This document shows, one piece after another, positions 1 to 8,280 of a DNA stretch of 41,644 bases. The DNA comes from Akkermansia muciniphila (GTDB taxonomy: Bacteria > Verrucomicrobiota > Verrucomicrobiia > Limisphaerales > SIAT01): contig CAMASG010000018.1 in the NCBI GenBank assembly GCA_945860945.1, forward strand, positions 1 through 41,644, read 5' to 3'. Position 1 is the stretch's first letter; each line of letters begins with the position of its first letter. Position numbers and translations under genes: made by a program. Below the pieces are notes generated by a model. The model made no database searches. It saw only the letters and a program-made list of their open reading frames with translations, and had not been told where the DNA came from.

Positions 1-114
1 CACGCGCACCAAGCGCGCCGTCCGCGCCTCCAACGGCACGGCCAGCAGGCGGTTGCGCGTGGAGAGATCCAGCAACTCCCTCCGGCTCCGGTCCAGCAGT
101 TCCGTGATCGTCAT
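1..114 (-). CDS. DUF4011-type helicase, N-terminal fragment
   Basis: Partial gene: only the first 38 codons lie in the window and the rest runs off the left edge. The start ATG is at 114 on the minus strand. The reading contains ELLDLSTRNRLL, which closely resembles the motif that opens DUF4011 proteins (usually written LLDLSLRNRLL). These are large superfamily I helicase/nuclease-like proteins, often found in defence or DNA-repair settings. Nothing beyond this N-terminus can be judged here. The identification rests on one short motif, but it is a distinctive one. Confidence 0.6.
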   Translation of the reverse strand, partial: MTITELLDRSRRELLDLSTRNRLLAVPLEARTARLVRV

Positions 115-197
115 AAAGTCTATTCTGCAGGTCCGACACTTCAGTCATCCGCCCGGCAATGCGTGAGAACCCGCGTTGGTTTGTGGCGGGACAACTC

Positions 198-905
198 CTA
201 GTCCAATTTCAACGCCACGGTGTGAAACCCTCCCGCGGCAATCGCCACCACCCCACTCAAGCCTGCGGGCACTGTGGTTTGGCCAGTGCTGTCGCTTCCC
301 CACGCGACGACGGTGCCGTCCTGTTTCAACGCCACGGTGTGACGCCCTCCCGCGGCAATCGCCACCACGCCACTCAAGCCTGCGGGCACTTTGGATTGGC
401 CAGAGCTGTTGTATCCCCACGCGACGACGGTGCCGCCTTGGGTGAGGGTGCGTTTCACGGTCTCCGCTTTCATTTCCGCCCGCTGCATCGCTTTGCCGGC
501 CCATTCGAGACGTTTCTCCGTGGCGGGCTTGGCAGCAGCCATGGCCTCGGCTTCAGCCTCAATCTTCAGCTTGGCAGCAGCCATGGCCTCGGCTTCAGCC
601 CCAATCTTCAATTGGCCGGTCGCGAGGCCAGTTAATTTGGCGTTCATCTTAGCGAGGGTGCTGTTCCCCGACTGAAGGTAGTGGCGCATGTCTATGAGCA
701 CATCGATGAGGAAGGCAGCAAAAAAGGAGGTGATGCCACCGGCGATGCCCAGGATAAGTAACTGCATGGCCGCCCCTCGCTCTGAGCCGCCGCTGGCATT
801 GAGGAACATCACAAATCCAATCCCGCCCAAAACGAACAGGAACCAACCGCAACCACGATGGAATTCCGCCCAGCCTGATTTTGGTGGCTCGTTGAATTCG
901 CTCAT
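198..905 (-). CDS. Membrane-anchored RCC1-repeat protein
   Basis: A 235-residue protein of unknown role. The start at 905 is chosen because AAGGA lies 5 nt upstream; an upstream in-frame ATG at 971 has no such support. Residues 20-36 and 47-71 are two hydrophobic segments. Residues 84-150 are Ala/Glu/Lys-rich and probably coiled, with a 14-residue tandem duplication (AEAEAMAAAKLKIE type). Residues 157-234 are two near-identical 39-residue RCC1-like units (VVAWG ... VPAGLSGVVAIAAGG.HTVALK). RCC1 propellers normally need about seven blades, so two units cannot close a propeller alone. Either it multimerises or this is a repeat-contracted copy. The repeats probably face the cytoplasm or periplasm on a stalk. 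Confidence 0.7.
   Translation of the reverse strand: MSEFNEPPKSGWAEFHRGCGWFLFVLGGIGFVMFLNASGGSERGAAMQLLILGIAGGITSFFAAFLIDVLIDMRHYLQSGNSTLAKMNAKLTGLATGQLKIGAEAEAMAAAKLKIEAEAEAMAAAKPATEKRLEWAGKAMQRAEMKAETVKRTLTQGGTVVAWGYNSSGQSKVPAGLSGVVAIAAGGRHTVALKQDGTVVAWGSDSTGQTTVPAGLSGVVAIAAGGFHTVALKLD
207..440 (-). repeat. Two tandem 117-bp RCC1-coding repeats
   Basis: Copies at 207-323 and 324-440 are in frame (39 codons each) and nearly identical at DNA level, differing at scattered positions. Such similarity suggests recent duplication, or gene conversion with RCC1 repeats elsewhere in the genome. Confidence 0.85.
528..611 (-). repeat. Two tandem 42-bp Ala/Glu-rich coding repeats
   Basis: Copies at 528-569 and 570-611 each encode 14 residues of an Ala/Glu/Lys-rich, probably helical stalk in the RCC1-repeat protein. 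They differ at only a few bases. This is an in-frame length polymorphism candidate. Confidence 0.8.
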
Positions 906-1278
906 CGGCTTCCTTGTTCCAAAGGTGACATTTGAACGACGTTGAATAGCGTGTGCTGACCAGTCAAGCACTGAACGGCCTTACTCCGCAGGGGGTGGAT
1001 GGAAGGGCGAACTTGCCGCAGGCGTCCTTTAGCGACTCCCCCACCGCTCAGATCTGCACCTCGAACGCGGATGGCGTGGCTCCCTCTCCCGACGGGAGAG
1101 GAGCATTCCGGTCGAGAAGACGGGCTCCGCGAGTCCGATTTTGTAGGGACACGCCGCCGGCGCGTCCTTTGCACGTGGTCACGCCAGCGGCTTGACCCTA
1201 CCCCATCCCGTCCATCGGTGGGGCAACTCCAGACTTCCCAAGTGGCTCGAATGCGCTAGGCTCGCGGGCCGTCAACCA
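906..1278. other. Intergenic region with a stem-loop
   Basis: This is 373 bp between divergent genes. The only clear structure is a GC-rich inverted repeat at 1079-1104 (CTCTCCC / GGGAGAG around a GAC loop, flanked by GCTCC / GGAGC with one bulged base). It has no U-tract, so it resembles a dispersed palindromic repeat rather than a terminator. I see no convincing gene or promoter in the rest. Confidence 0.5.
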
Positions 1279-2157
1279 ATGCGCACGATGAAACTGTTTG
1301 TTCTGCTGGCCGCGTTCGTCGCGGTGATTTCCGCTGAGGCGGCCGATAAGAAAATCCTCCTGATCGCTGGCAGGCCGAGCCACGGGCCGGGCGACCACGA
1401 GTTCCGCGCCGGGAGTCTTCTGCTCAAGAAGTGCCTCGATCAAGTGCCGGGCATCAAGGCTGAGGTGCACGAGATGGGCTGGCCGAAGGATGACACGGCG
1501 TTCGAGGGTGCGGCCGCGATTCTGATTTATGCGGATGGCGGCGGCGGGCATCCGGCGATCAAGCCGGAGCGGATGGAGTTCATCAATGCGCTCGCGAAAA
1601 AGGGGGTGGGCATCGGCTGTGCGCATTACGGTGTGGAGGTGCCGGTGGGCGATCCGGGCAAGGCGTTGCAGGCGTGGATCGGCGGGCATTACGAGCACGC
1701 GTTCAGCGTGAACCCGATGTGGTCGCCGGAGTTCAAGTCGTTCCCGAATCATCCGGTGGCGAATGGCGTGAAGCCGTTCAGCGTGCTGGATGAATGGTAT
1801 TTCAACATGCGTTTCCGCGAGGGGATGCAGGGCGTGACGCCGATTCTCGTGGCGAAGCCGAGCGATGCGGTGCGTGGCGGGCCGTATGTGTTTCCGAAGG
1901 GGCCGTACGCGCATATCGTCGAGGCGAAGGGCCGCGATGAGGTGATGATGTGGACGGCGACGCGGCCGGACGGCGGGCGCGGCTTTGGTTTCACCGGCGG
2001 CCACAAACATGTGAACTGGGGCAACGACAATTTCCGCAAGGTGGTGCTCAACGCGCTGCTCTGGATCGCCAAGGCCGAGGTGCCGAAGGAGGGCGTGGCT
2101 TCCACGCTCACCGCCGAGGATCTGAAGGCGAACCTCGATCCGAAGGGGAAGAAATAA
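1279..2157 (+). CDS. ThuA-domain protein, secreted
   Basis: A 292-residue protein. An N-terminal signal peptide (hydrophobic stretch ending near SAEAADKK) precedes a ThuA-like fold (trehalose-utilisation family, glutamine-amidotransferase-like). Family features seen are KKILLIAGRPSHGPGDHEF at the start, GWP after strand two, IGCAHYGVEVP around the nucleophile-elbow region, and GFTGGHKHVNWGNDNFRK near the end. The ThuA reaction is poorly defined; members associate with sugar catabolism in PVC bacteria. The start could also be the ATG at 1288; neither has a clear ribosome site. The propeller dehydrogenase lies 66 bp downstream on the same strand and may be co-transcribed. Confidence 0.85.
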   Translation: MRTMKLFVLLAAFVAVISAEAADKKILLIAGRPSHGPGDHEFRAGSLLLKKCLDQVPGIKAEVHEMGWPKDDTAFEGAAAILIYADGGGGHPAIKPERMEFINALAKKGVGIGCAHYGVEVPVGDPGKALQAWIGGHYEHAFSVNPMWSPEFKSFPNHPVANGVKPFSVLDEWYFNMRFREGMQGVTPILVAKPSDAVRGGPYVFPKGPYAHIVEAKGRDEVMMWTATRPDGGRGFGFTGGHKHVNWGNDNFRKVVLNALLWIAKAEVPKEGVASTLTAEDLKANLDPKGKK

Positions 2158-2223
2158 CCCGCAGAAAGTGATTGCCGCGCCCGCGGCTGATTCGCTTTAG
2201 TTAGCCCTCACAAGACACGTTTT

Positions 2224-4239
2224 ATGAAACACACGTTGCACGCCATCGCACTCACCGCCTTGCTGGCCGCCTCCGCGCTGCCAGTGCAGGCCCAACACAA
2301 CCGCCCCACCGGCCGCGCCGCCGCGCTCGAGGAGCTCAAGAAAATGACCGTGGCCGAAGGGCTCGAGGTCACGCTCTTCGCCAGCGAGCCGATGGTTTTA
2401 AACCCGGCGTGCATGGACATCGATTCGCGCGGCCGCATCTGGGTCGCCGAGGGCGCGAACTACCGCAAATGGAGCAACCCGCCGATCCGCCCCGAAGGCG
2501 ATCGTATTGTCATCCTCGAGGACACCAACGGTGACGGCGCCGCAGACAAGGCCACGACCTTCTACCAAGGTCTCGAGATCAACAACGCGCTCGGTCTGTG
2601 CGTCCTCGGCAACAAGGTCATCGTCTCCTGCTCGCCGAACATCTTCATCTTCACCGACACCGATGGCGACGGGAAGGCGGACAAGAAGGAAGTCCTCTTC
2701 ACCAAGACCGGCCAGGCGCAGCACGACCACTCGGCGCACTCGTTCGTCTTCGGTCCCGATGGCAAGCTCTACTGGAACTTCGGTAACTCCGGCAAGGCGG
2801 TTCACGACAAGGATGGCAATCCCATCAAGGACCGCGCCGGCAACATCATCAATGATTCCCGCAACCCCTACCGCCAAGGCATGGTCTTCCGCTGCAACCT
2901 CGACGGCTCCGGCATGGAGACGCTCGGTTGGAACTTCCGCAACAACTACGAGGTCGCCGTGGATTCCTTCGGCACGCTCTGGCAGTCCGACAACGACGAT
3001 GACGGTAACAAGGGCGTTCGCATCAACTACGTGATGGAGTACGGCAACTTCGGCTACACCGAAGAACTCACCGGCGCAGGCTGGAGCACAGGCTGGAACA
3101 AGGCGAAGGCCAAGGGCGTGTCCGAGGACGAGAAGGTTTCCTACCAGTGGCACTTGTTCGATCCGGGCGTGGTTCCCAACCTCATCAACACCGGACAAGG
3201 TTCGCCCACCGGAATCTGCGTGTATGAAGGCACGCTGCTCACCGCGTTCCAGAATCAAGTGATTCATTGCGATGCCGGCCCGCGCACCGTCCGCGCCTAT
3301 CCCGCGACGAGGACCGGCGCCGGCTACAAGGCCACGATCAAGGACCTCCTCACGAGCAGCGACACGTGGTATCGCCCAGCGGATGCGTGCACCGCGCCCG
3401 ACGGTTCGCTCTATATCGCCGACTGGCATGACGCCGGTGTCGGCGGCCACAACATGGCCGACCGCAGCGTCACCAACATGACCGGCCGCATCTATCGCGT
3501 CGCCCCGAAGGGCCACAAATCCTCCGTGCCGAAGCTCGACTTGAACACCGCCGCCGGCGCCACCGCCGCGCTACAGTCGCCGAACCTCGCCACGCGTTAT
3601 CTCGCGTGGGCTGCATTGAACACGATGCAGGGCAAAGCCGAAGCCGAACTACTCACGCTCTGGAGCGGCAGTGACGCCCGCCAACGCGCCCGCGCCCTGC
3701 ACCTGCTCGCGCGCATCAAAGGCAGCGAGGCCAAGCATATCGCCGCCGCGCTCAAAGACACCGACGCCGACATCCGCATCACCGGCCTGCGCATCGCCCG
3801 CGAGCGCGGTCTCGATGTGATCCCGTTCGTGAAGCAGTTCACGAATGACGACTCCGCCGCCGTCCGCCGCGAGTGCGCCATCGCACTTCGTCACAACACG
3901 TCGCCCGAAGCGCCGAAGCTCTGGGCGCAGCTCGCGCTGAAGCACGACGGCCAGGACCGCTGGTATCTCGAGGCGCTCGGCATCAGCGCGGACAAGAACG
4001 AGGTCGCGTGCTTCGCCGCGTGGCAAGCCGCCGTCGGCGACAAGTGGAACACCGCCGCAGGCCGCGACATCGTCTGGCGCAGCCGCGCGCCGCAGGCCGC
4101 GACACTCATTGCGAAAATCGTCACCGACAAGGAGACGAAGGCAGGCGAAAAAGCCCGCTACCTCCGCGCGCTCGATTTCGTGCCGAAGAGCAAAGAGAAG
4201 GACGACGCGCTCGCGGCCATCGCGCTCGGTGCGCTTTGA
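2224..4239 (+). CDS. PVC-type secreted propeller dehydrogenase with HEAT repeats
   Basis: 671 residues. A signal peptide (about 1-23, ending VQAQ) is followed by the N-terminal domain typical of Pirellula/Verrucomicrobium 'putative membrane-bound dehydrogenase' proteins: GLEVTLFASEPMV, then MDIDSRGRIWVAEG. Two Asp-rich calcium-loop-like motifs follow (DTNGDGAADK, DTDGDGKADK). The six-bladed-type propeller runs to about residue 440. The remainder is alpha-helical HEAT-like repeats (ARALHLLARIKG, ALKDTDADIRITGLRIA). In most relatives a c-type cytochrome domain is fused at the C-terminus. Here the chain stops and a separate cytochrome gene follows after a terminator. It probably oxidises a sugar or related substrate outside the inner membrane; the substrate is unknown. 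Confidence 0.85.
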   Translation: MKHTLHAIALTALLAASALPVQAQHNRPTGRAAALEELKKMTVAEGLEVTLFASEPMVLNPACMDIDSRGRIWVAEGANYRKWSNPPIRPEGDRIVILEDTNGDGAADKATTFYQGLEINNALGLCVLGNKVIVSCSPNIFIFTDTDGDGKADKKEVLFTKTGQAQHDHSAHSFVFGPDGKLYWNFGNSGKAVHDKDGNPIKDRAGNIINDSRNPYRQGMVFRCNLDGSGMETLGWNFRNNYEVAVDSFGTLWQSDNDDDGNKGVRINYVMEYGNFGYTEELTGAGWSTGWNKAKAKGVSEDEKVSYQWHLFDPGVVPNLINTGQGSPTGICVYEGTLLTAFQNQVIHCDAGPRTVRAYPATRTGAGYKATIKDLLTSSDTWYRPADACTAPDGSLYIADWHDAGVGGHNMADRSVTNMTGRIYRVAPKGHKSSVPKLDLNTAAGATAALQSPNLATRYLAWAALNTMQGKAEAELLTLWSGSDARQRARALHLLARIKGSEAKHIAAALKDTDADIRITGLRIARERGLDVIPFVKQFTNDDSAAVRRECAIALRHNTSPEAPKLWAQLALKHDGQDRWYLEALGISADKNEVACFAAWQAAVGDKWNTAAGRDIVWRSRAPQAATLIAKIVTDKETKAGEKARYLRALDFVPKSKEKDDALAAIALGAL

Positions 4240-4271
4240 TTCGCTGCAAAGTTTGATTCATTGGATTCACA

Positions 4272-4304
4272 CTGGCCGGCAGCGATGCCGGCCAGTTTTG
4301 TTTT
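4272..4304 (+). terminator. Rho-independent terminator after the propeller gene
   Basis: A perfect 10-bp GC-rich stem (CTGGCCGGCA / TGCCGGCCAG, 4272-4281 and 4286-4295) is closed by a GCGA tetraloop and followed by TTTTGTTTT. It lies 32 bp after the propeller stop codon and 25 bp before the cytochrome start, so it should separate the two transcriptionally. Confidence 0.9.
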
Positions 4305-4329
4305 GATGACTCAGCGCCCACGGCATTAA

Positions 4330-5439
4330 ATGAACTGCATGAAACTACGCGCCTTCGCCGCGCTTCTCGCCGCTATCACGCTCGTCAGCGCTCAGACGAT
4401 TGAGCCCGGGCGGCTCGCGACAATGATTGAAGCGCTCACGCGTCTCGGGCCGGAGAAGGTCAACGCGAACCCGAAGCTGCAGGAAGCGCTCGGCAAAGTG
4501 CTCGCCGCCACGCGCGGCACGCCGCAGTTCGTGAAGCTCGTCGAGGAGTTTCAGATGAAAGGCCAGAACGCGGGCTTACTTGAGGTGGCGTTGAAACTGC
4601 CCGCCGACGAAGCGGGCGTGGCCGCAATGCGGCTCGTGCTCGCTGCGAACGAACCGAAACTCATCGCCGCCGCGCTTGCTGGCACGAACGCTCCCGCTCT
4701 CGCGCAGGTTCTTGGCAACACCGCCGACAAGCGTGTCGTGCCGTTGCTCCTCCCGATTTTAGCCGATGCCAAAGGCGAGGCCGCGTTGCGCAAAGCCGTT
4801 GTCCGCGCGCTGGCGCAGACGCAGGAGGGCGCGACCGAATTGCTTCGCCTCGCACGCGAAGAGAAACTCGGAAGCGATGTGAAGTTCGTCGCCGGCGCGG
4901 AGCTGAATGCCGTGCGTTGGCTTGCCATCAAAGCCGAGGCCGCAAAATTGTTGCCACCGCCCGCTGGTCAGAATGACAAGCCGCTGCCGCCCGTGGCGGA
5001 GCTATTGAAGATGAAGAGCGACGCGAAGAATGGAGAGACGGTTTATTTTCGCGAGTCGGTTGGTTGCGGAAAATGCCACCAAGTGAATGGCAAAGGAACG
5101 GACTTCGGCCCAGCGCTTTCGGAGATCGGTTCCAAGCTCGGCAAGGACGCATTGCTCGAATCGATTCTCGATCCGAGCGCGGGCGTTTCCTTCGGTTACG
5201 AAGCGTGGAGCGTGGAGTTGAAAAACGGCGACGAGCTATTCGGTCTCGTGGTGAGCGACGCCGCGGACGAGCTTGCGTTGAAGGCCGTTGGCGGCGTGGT
5301 GACGCGCGTCAAGAAGTCCGACATCGCTAAGCGCGCGCAGTCGAAACTTTCCGTCATGCCCGCCGGCCTCGCGCAGACGATGACGGTGCAGGAGTTGGTC
5401 GACCTTCTCGAATTTCTTTCGACGCTGAAGAAGAAGTAA
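4330..5439 (+). CDS. Secreted c-type cytochrome, PVC heme-binding domain
   Basis: 369 residues (the start could instead be ATG 4339). A signal peptide of about 22 residues is followed by a helical HEAT-like region (about 25-210). The C-terminal third is the heme-binding domain of PVC dehydrogenases: C246-G-K-C249-H250 with the following GKGTDFGPALSEIG, DPSAGVSFGYEAW, and a Met-Pro near residue 338 as the likely sixth heme ligand. This is the domain usually fused to the end of propeller-HEAT proteins like the upstream gene, so the two products probably act as electron donor and acceptor. A stop-to-stop junction with the convergent HIT gene leaves no spacer. Confidence 0.85.
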   Translation: MNCMKLRAFAALLAAITLVSAQTIEPGRLATMIEALTRLGPEKVNANPKLQEALGKVLAATRGTPQFVKLVEEFQMKGQNAGLLEVALKLPADEAGVAAMRLVLAANEPKLIAAALAGTNAPALAQVLGNTADKRVVPLLLPILADAKGEAALRKAVVRALAQTQEGATELLRLAREEKLGSDVKFVAGAELNAVRWLAIKAEAAKLLPPPAGQNDKPLPPVAELLKMKSDAKNGETVYFRESVGCGKCHQVNGKGTDFGPALSEIGSKLGKDALLESILDPSAGVSFGYEAWSVELKNGDELFGLVVSDAADELALKAVGGVVTRVKKSDIAKRAQSKLSVMPAGLAQTMTVQELVDLLEFLSTLKKK

Positions 5440-5784
5440 TCAGCCCGGCGGCCAGTTCATCTTCCGTCCGCCGAGGATGTGCACGTGCAGATGCGGCACG
5501 GCTTCGCCGGCGTCACGCCCGTTGTTCACGACGAGCCGATAGCCGGTGCTCTCGATGCCGAGGGCGCGCGCGACTTCGGCGGCTTTCAGCAGCAGATGGC
5601 CGAGCATCTGTTGGTCTTCCGCGTTGGCTTCGCCGATGCGCACAATCGGTTTCTTCGGGACGATCAGCACGTGCGTCGGCGCTTGCGGATTGATGTCGTG
5701 GAAGGCGAGAACGAGGTCGTCCTCGTACGCGATCTTCGCGGGGATTTCGCGCGCGGCGATTTTCTCGAAAAGGGTTTTGCTCAT
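5440..5784 (-). CDS. HIT-family nucleotide hydrolase (HINT-like)
   Basis: 114 residues, the full length of a bacterial histidine-triad protein. The triad is H98-L-H100-V-H102 within VPHLHVHILGGR. The N-terminal FEKIAAREIPAKIAYEDD and FHDINPQAPTHVLIVPKK segments are also family-typical. HINT proteins hydrolyse AMP-lysine-type phosphoramidates and related nucleotides in the cytoplasm. It is last in the minus-strand nrdR cluster, 31 bp after the CxxC protein. The start at 5784 lacks an obvious ribosome site. Confidence 0.93.
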   Translation of the reverse strand: MSKTLFEKIAAREIPAKIAYEDDLVLAFHDINPQAPTHVLIVPKKPIVRIGEANAEDQQMLGHLLLKAAEVARALGIESTGYRLVVNNGRDAGEAVPHLHVHILGGRKMNWPPG

Positions 5785-5815
5785 GACGCGAAGGTGCGCG
5801 CACGGCGGCGCGGCG

Positions 5816-6397
5816 TCAATTCACCACCAGCGCGCACTTGGTATCGCCACCATGGGCGAGGCACTGGCGGAGGAAATCCACAATCTGATCGTTGAGGCGG
5901 CGGCAACGCGGACACCAGCGGCGCGCGCCGGCGAGCTGCTTCACGCAACTGCGCAGGCCGGTGAAGCGAATGAGCTTGGGCGAGCGCGTGAGGGCGTGTT
6001 CCAGTTCGAAGCGCAGGCGGTGGAAGAAGGCCAACTCGAAACCTTTGTCGGCGGCGGCGGCGATTTCAGAGAGGCTGGCTTCCGCCACGCTCGGAGCCGC
6101 TGTCGTTGTCGCAGGCTCGGGTTTGACCGGCACTGCGCCGGCGACGTGCACCTTGAAACCCAAACCGCGCAGCACGCGTTCGAGAGCTGCGGCGAATTCC
6201 GCGACGGTCACGCTCGTGCGTTTCTGTTCGTAACGAAAATAGAAGAGCACGGCGGCAGCGGCCTGCCGCACGACCTCGCGGTCCATTTCGCGCGCAGCCG
6301 AACCGATGAGCTTGATGCTCATCGCATCCGCGCTGCACGGGATGGTCTCGCCATCCGGCTGCTCAAATGCCAGGCAGTGGGTATGTAGCTGTATCAT
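5816..6397 (-). CDS. Conserved hypothetical protein with C-terminal CxxC
   Basis: 193 residues, family not recognised. Its start ATG at 6397 lies inside the end of nrdR (35-bp overlap), indicating coupled translation; MSIKLI at 6322 is an alternative start. The first half looks helical (EMDREVVRQAAAAVLFYFRYE, then a segment with EFAAALERVL). A Pro/Ala/Thr linker near the middle leads to a C-terminal helix-rich part with C162-P-R-C165, and Cys at about 179 and 188, that might bind a metal. It has no signal peptide. The segment after residue 60 (tyrosine/phenylalanine-rich helix, then GFKVHV) has some feel of a nucleotide-reductase ATP-cone-like fold, but I cannot support a function. Confidence 0.75.
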   Translation of the reverse strand: MIQLHTHCLAFEQPDGETIPCSADAMSIKLIGSAAREMDREVVRQAAAAVLFYFRYEQKRTSVTVAEFAAALERVLRGLGFKVHVAGAVPVKPEPATTTAAPSVAEASLSEIAAAADKGFELAFFHRLRFELEHALTRSPKLIRFTGLRSCVKQLAGARRWCPRCRRLNDQIVDFLRQCLAHGGDTKCALVVN

Positions 6398-6848
6398 TCT
6401 TTGCTTCGAGCTTCTGAACCGCTTGCACAAAATCTGTCGCTTCCTGAAACCGCCGGTACACGCTCGCGTAGCGCACATACGCGACGGGATCGAGCGCGCG
6501 CAGACCTTCCATCACCCGCTCGCCAATGGCCCCGCCCGGCACTTCCTCGGAATACTGATTGGAAATTTCCCCCACGATGCGCTCGGTCAAATCTTCGATG
6601 GTCTGCTGGCTGATCGGCCGTTTCTGGCAGGCCTTCTTGATGCCGTTCATCAGCTTCTCCTTCGAGAACTCCTCGCGTCGGCCGTCGCGTTTGAGCACGG
6701 AGAGCGACTGATGTTCAATCTGCTCGTAGGTGGTGAAACGGTGTGTGCACTCGAGGCACTCGCGGCGTCGGCGGATGGTTGCGCCCTCGCGTGAGGCACG
6801 CGAATCAATCACTTTATCGTTCTGGCAACTGCACTTAGGGCAACGCAT
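6363..6848 (-). CDS. nrdR: Transcriptional repressor NrdR
   Basis: 161 residues. Zinc ribbon with C3, C6, C31, C34 and the basic RRRREC stretch that contacts NrdR boxes, followed by an ATP-cone domain (VLKRDGRREEFSKEKLMNGI ... Y). NrdR senses ATP/dATP and represses ribonucleotide reductase genes. No nrd genes lie in this window, so it acts in trans. GGGAG at about -9 supports the start at 6848; an in-frame ATG at 6896 would add an atypical leader. It heads a minus-strand operon with the CxxC protein and HIT. Confidence 0.95.
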   Translation of the reverse strand: MRCPKCSCQNDKVIDSRASREGATIRRRRECLECTHRFTTYEQIEHQSLSVLKRDGRREEFSKEKLMNGIKKACQKRPISQQTIEDLTERIVGEISNQYSEEVPGGAIGERVMEGLRALDPVAYVRYASVYRRFQEATDFVQAVQKLEAKNDTATYPLPGI

Positions 6849-7013
6849 ACACTCCCTGACAACCACAAAGTGGTGTGTGAGGCTTTTGACTAACACACTT
6901 GATGTTGTGGCGTCAAGAAATGGCCGTGTTTCTTGGATATTTCTTGCTCACACGTTATTCACGCGGCGGAATCGCGACTCGACATTCCCTCCACCGCAGC
7001 CCAAAACGGCGGC

Positions 7014-7802
7014 GTGAACGAGTGGTCCACGATGCTTTTGGCCGGCGCGGCCGTGCTCTTCATCGGCCTGTCGAAGGCCGGTTTCGGCGGCGGTCTCGGG
7101 ATGCTCACCACGCCGCTCTGCGTGCTCGCCTTCGCCGCGCCGGATCGCGGGCCGACCTACGCCATCGGCGTGCTGCTGCCGTTGCTCTGCGCCGGCGACG
7201 CCTTCTCCCTCTATCATTACTGGCGGAAATGGACGGTGCAGAACCTGCGCTTCCTGTTGCCGGGCGTCGTCGTTGGCGTGGTGATCGGCGTGCAGCTCAT
7301 CGGCCGCTTTTCCGCGCGCGAACTGAATCTCGCCATCGGCGTGCTCGCGGTGGCGTTCGTCGTGTTCCAGTTCGTGAAGGAGAAAATCTTTCGCGCCGAG
7401 GGAGTCTTTGCGCCGAACCATTGGCTCGGTGTGCCGTGCGGCATCGGGGCGGGAGTGACGAGCACGTTCGCGCACGGCGCGGGGCCGGTGGTGAGCGTGT
7501 TTCTGATTCCGCAGCGGATGCCGAAGGAGATTTTCGTCGGCACCACCGTGCTGGTGTTCACCTGCATTAACTGGATCAAAGTGCCGTTTTTCTTCGGCTA
7601 CGGCATCATCACGCCTGAGACGCTGCTGGCGAGTGTGACCTATTTCCCGCTCGTGCCGCTTGGTGTCTGGCTCGGCGTCTGGCTCAACCGCAAATTCTCC
7701 GAGCGCGTCTTCGTGCAGGTCGTGTATGTGCTGACGCTGCTCACCGGGCTCCAGCTCATCTTCAACTTCAACCTCGTCCGCCTGCTGCGTGGCTCGCCGT
7801 GA
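7014..7802 (+). CDS. TauE/SafE-type sulfite exporter family permease
   Basis: About 262 residues from the GTG at 7014; starts at 6933 or ATG 7032 are also possible and none has a good ribosome site. It is almost wholly hydrophobic, with about eight membrane helices in two repeats. The first repeat has FIGLSKAGFGGGLGML; the second has GIGAGVTSTFAHGAGPVVSVFLIP. These glycine-rich motifs are typical of the TauE/SafE (DUF81) family, which is proposed to export sulfite or organosulfonates across the inner membrane. There is no sulfur-metabolism gene next to it, so the substrate is open. Confidence 0.85.
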   Translation: MNEWSTMLLAGAAVLFIGLSKAGFGGGLGMLTTPLCVLAFAAPDRGPTYAIGVLLPLLCAGDAFSLYHYWRKWTVQNLRFLLPGVVVGVVIGVQLIGRFSARELNLAIGVLAVAFVVFQFVKEKIFRAEGVFAPNHWLGVPCGIGAGVTSTFAHGAGPVVSVFLIPQRMPKEIFVGTTVLVFTCINWIKVPFFFGYGIITPETLLASVTYFPLVPLGVWLGVWLNRKFSERVFVQVVYVLTLLTGLQLIFNFNLVRLLRGSP

Positions 7803-7886
7803 ACAGCGCGTGAACAAGTTCCAACAACGCCGCGTTGTCCGCGTCGTCTCTCGCGACAAACTGACGGCCTAGTGGAATATTTCGCG

Positions 7887-8270
7887 ATGAAGAAGTCCGA
7901 TTCCCCTGCTCGTTCGCGTCGGGAAGCGATTGCGCAATGGCGCCGCGTGGATTTGCACGACGCCGAGAAGGCTCGCGCCGACTGCGCCAAACCGGTCTCG
8001 CAGGTGTTGCCTGCGCTGCTCGAAAAGTTCGGCTTCGACAAGCGCCTCTCGGAAGCTGAGGTGATGCGCGTGTGGCTGAACTTGGTGGATCCGAACATCG
8101 CCACGCACGCGAAACCCGCCGGCCTGAACAAAGGCACGCTCTTCGTGAATGTGGACAGCAGCGTGTGGCTCGACGAGATCGTCCGCTACCGCCGCCGCGA
8201 GATTCTCCAGCGGCTTCAGCACGCCTTCGGCAAGGACGTCATCGCCCGCATCTCGTTCCGCCTCGGCTGA
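7887..8270 (+). CDS. DUF721 / DciA-like protein
   Basis: 127 residues. Matches the DUF721 pattern: a basic N-terminus, then a compact domain with EVMRVWLNLVDPNIATHAKPAGLNKGTLFVNVDSSVWLDEI, where the (L/V)xVxxxSxWLxEL-like strand-helix is diagnostic. DciA proteins load the replicative helicase DnaB in bacteria that lack DnaC/DnaI. ATG 7887 is preferred over GTG 7872. The gene sits alone, followed by a convergent epimerase gene 10 bp after its stop. Confidence 0.8.
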   Translation: MKKSDSPARSRREAIAQWRRVDLHDAEKARADCAKPVSQVLPALLEKFGFDKRLSEAEVMRVWLNLVDPNIATHAKPAGLNKGTLFVNVDSSVWLDEIVRYRRREILQRLQHAFGKDVIARISFRLG

Positions 8271-8280
8271 CGCGGGACGT

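Noticed and set aside
6849-6896. Longer NrdR start at 6896
   Set aside because: NrdR proteins begin MRCPxC; the start at 6848 with GGGAG upstream fits and the extra 16 codons do not.
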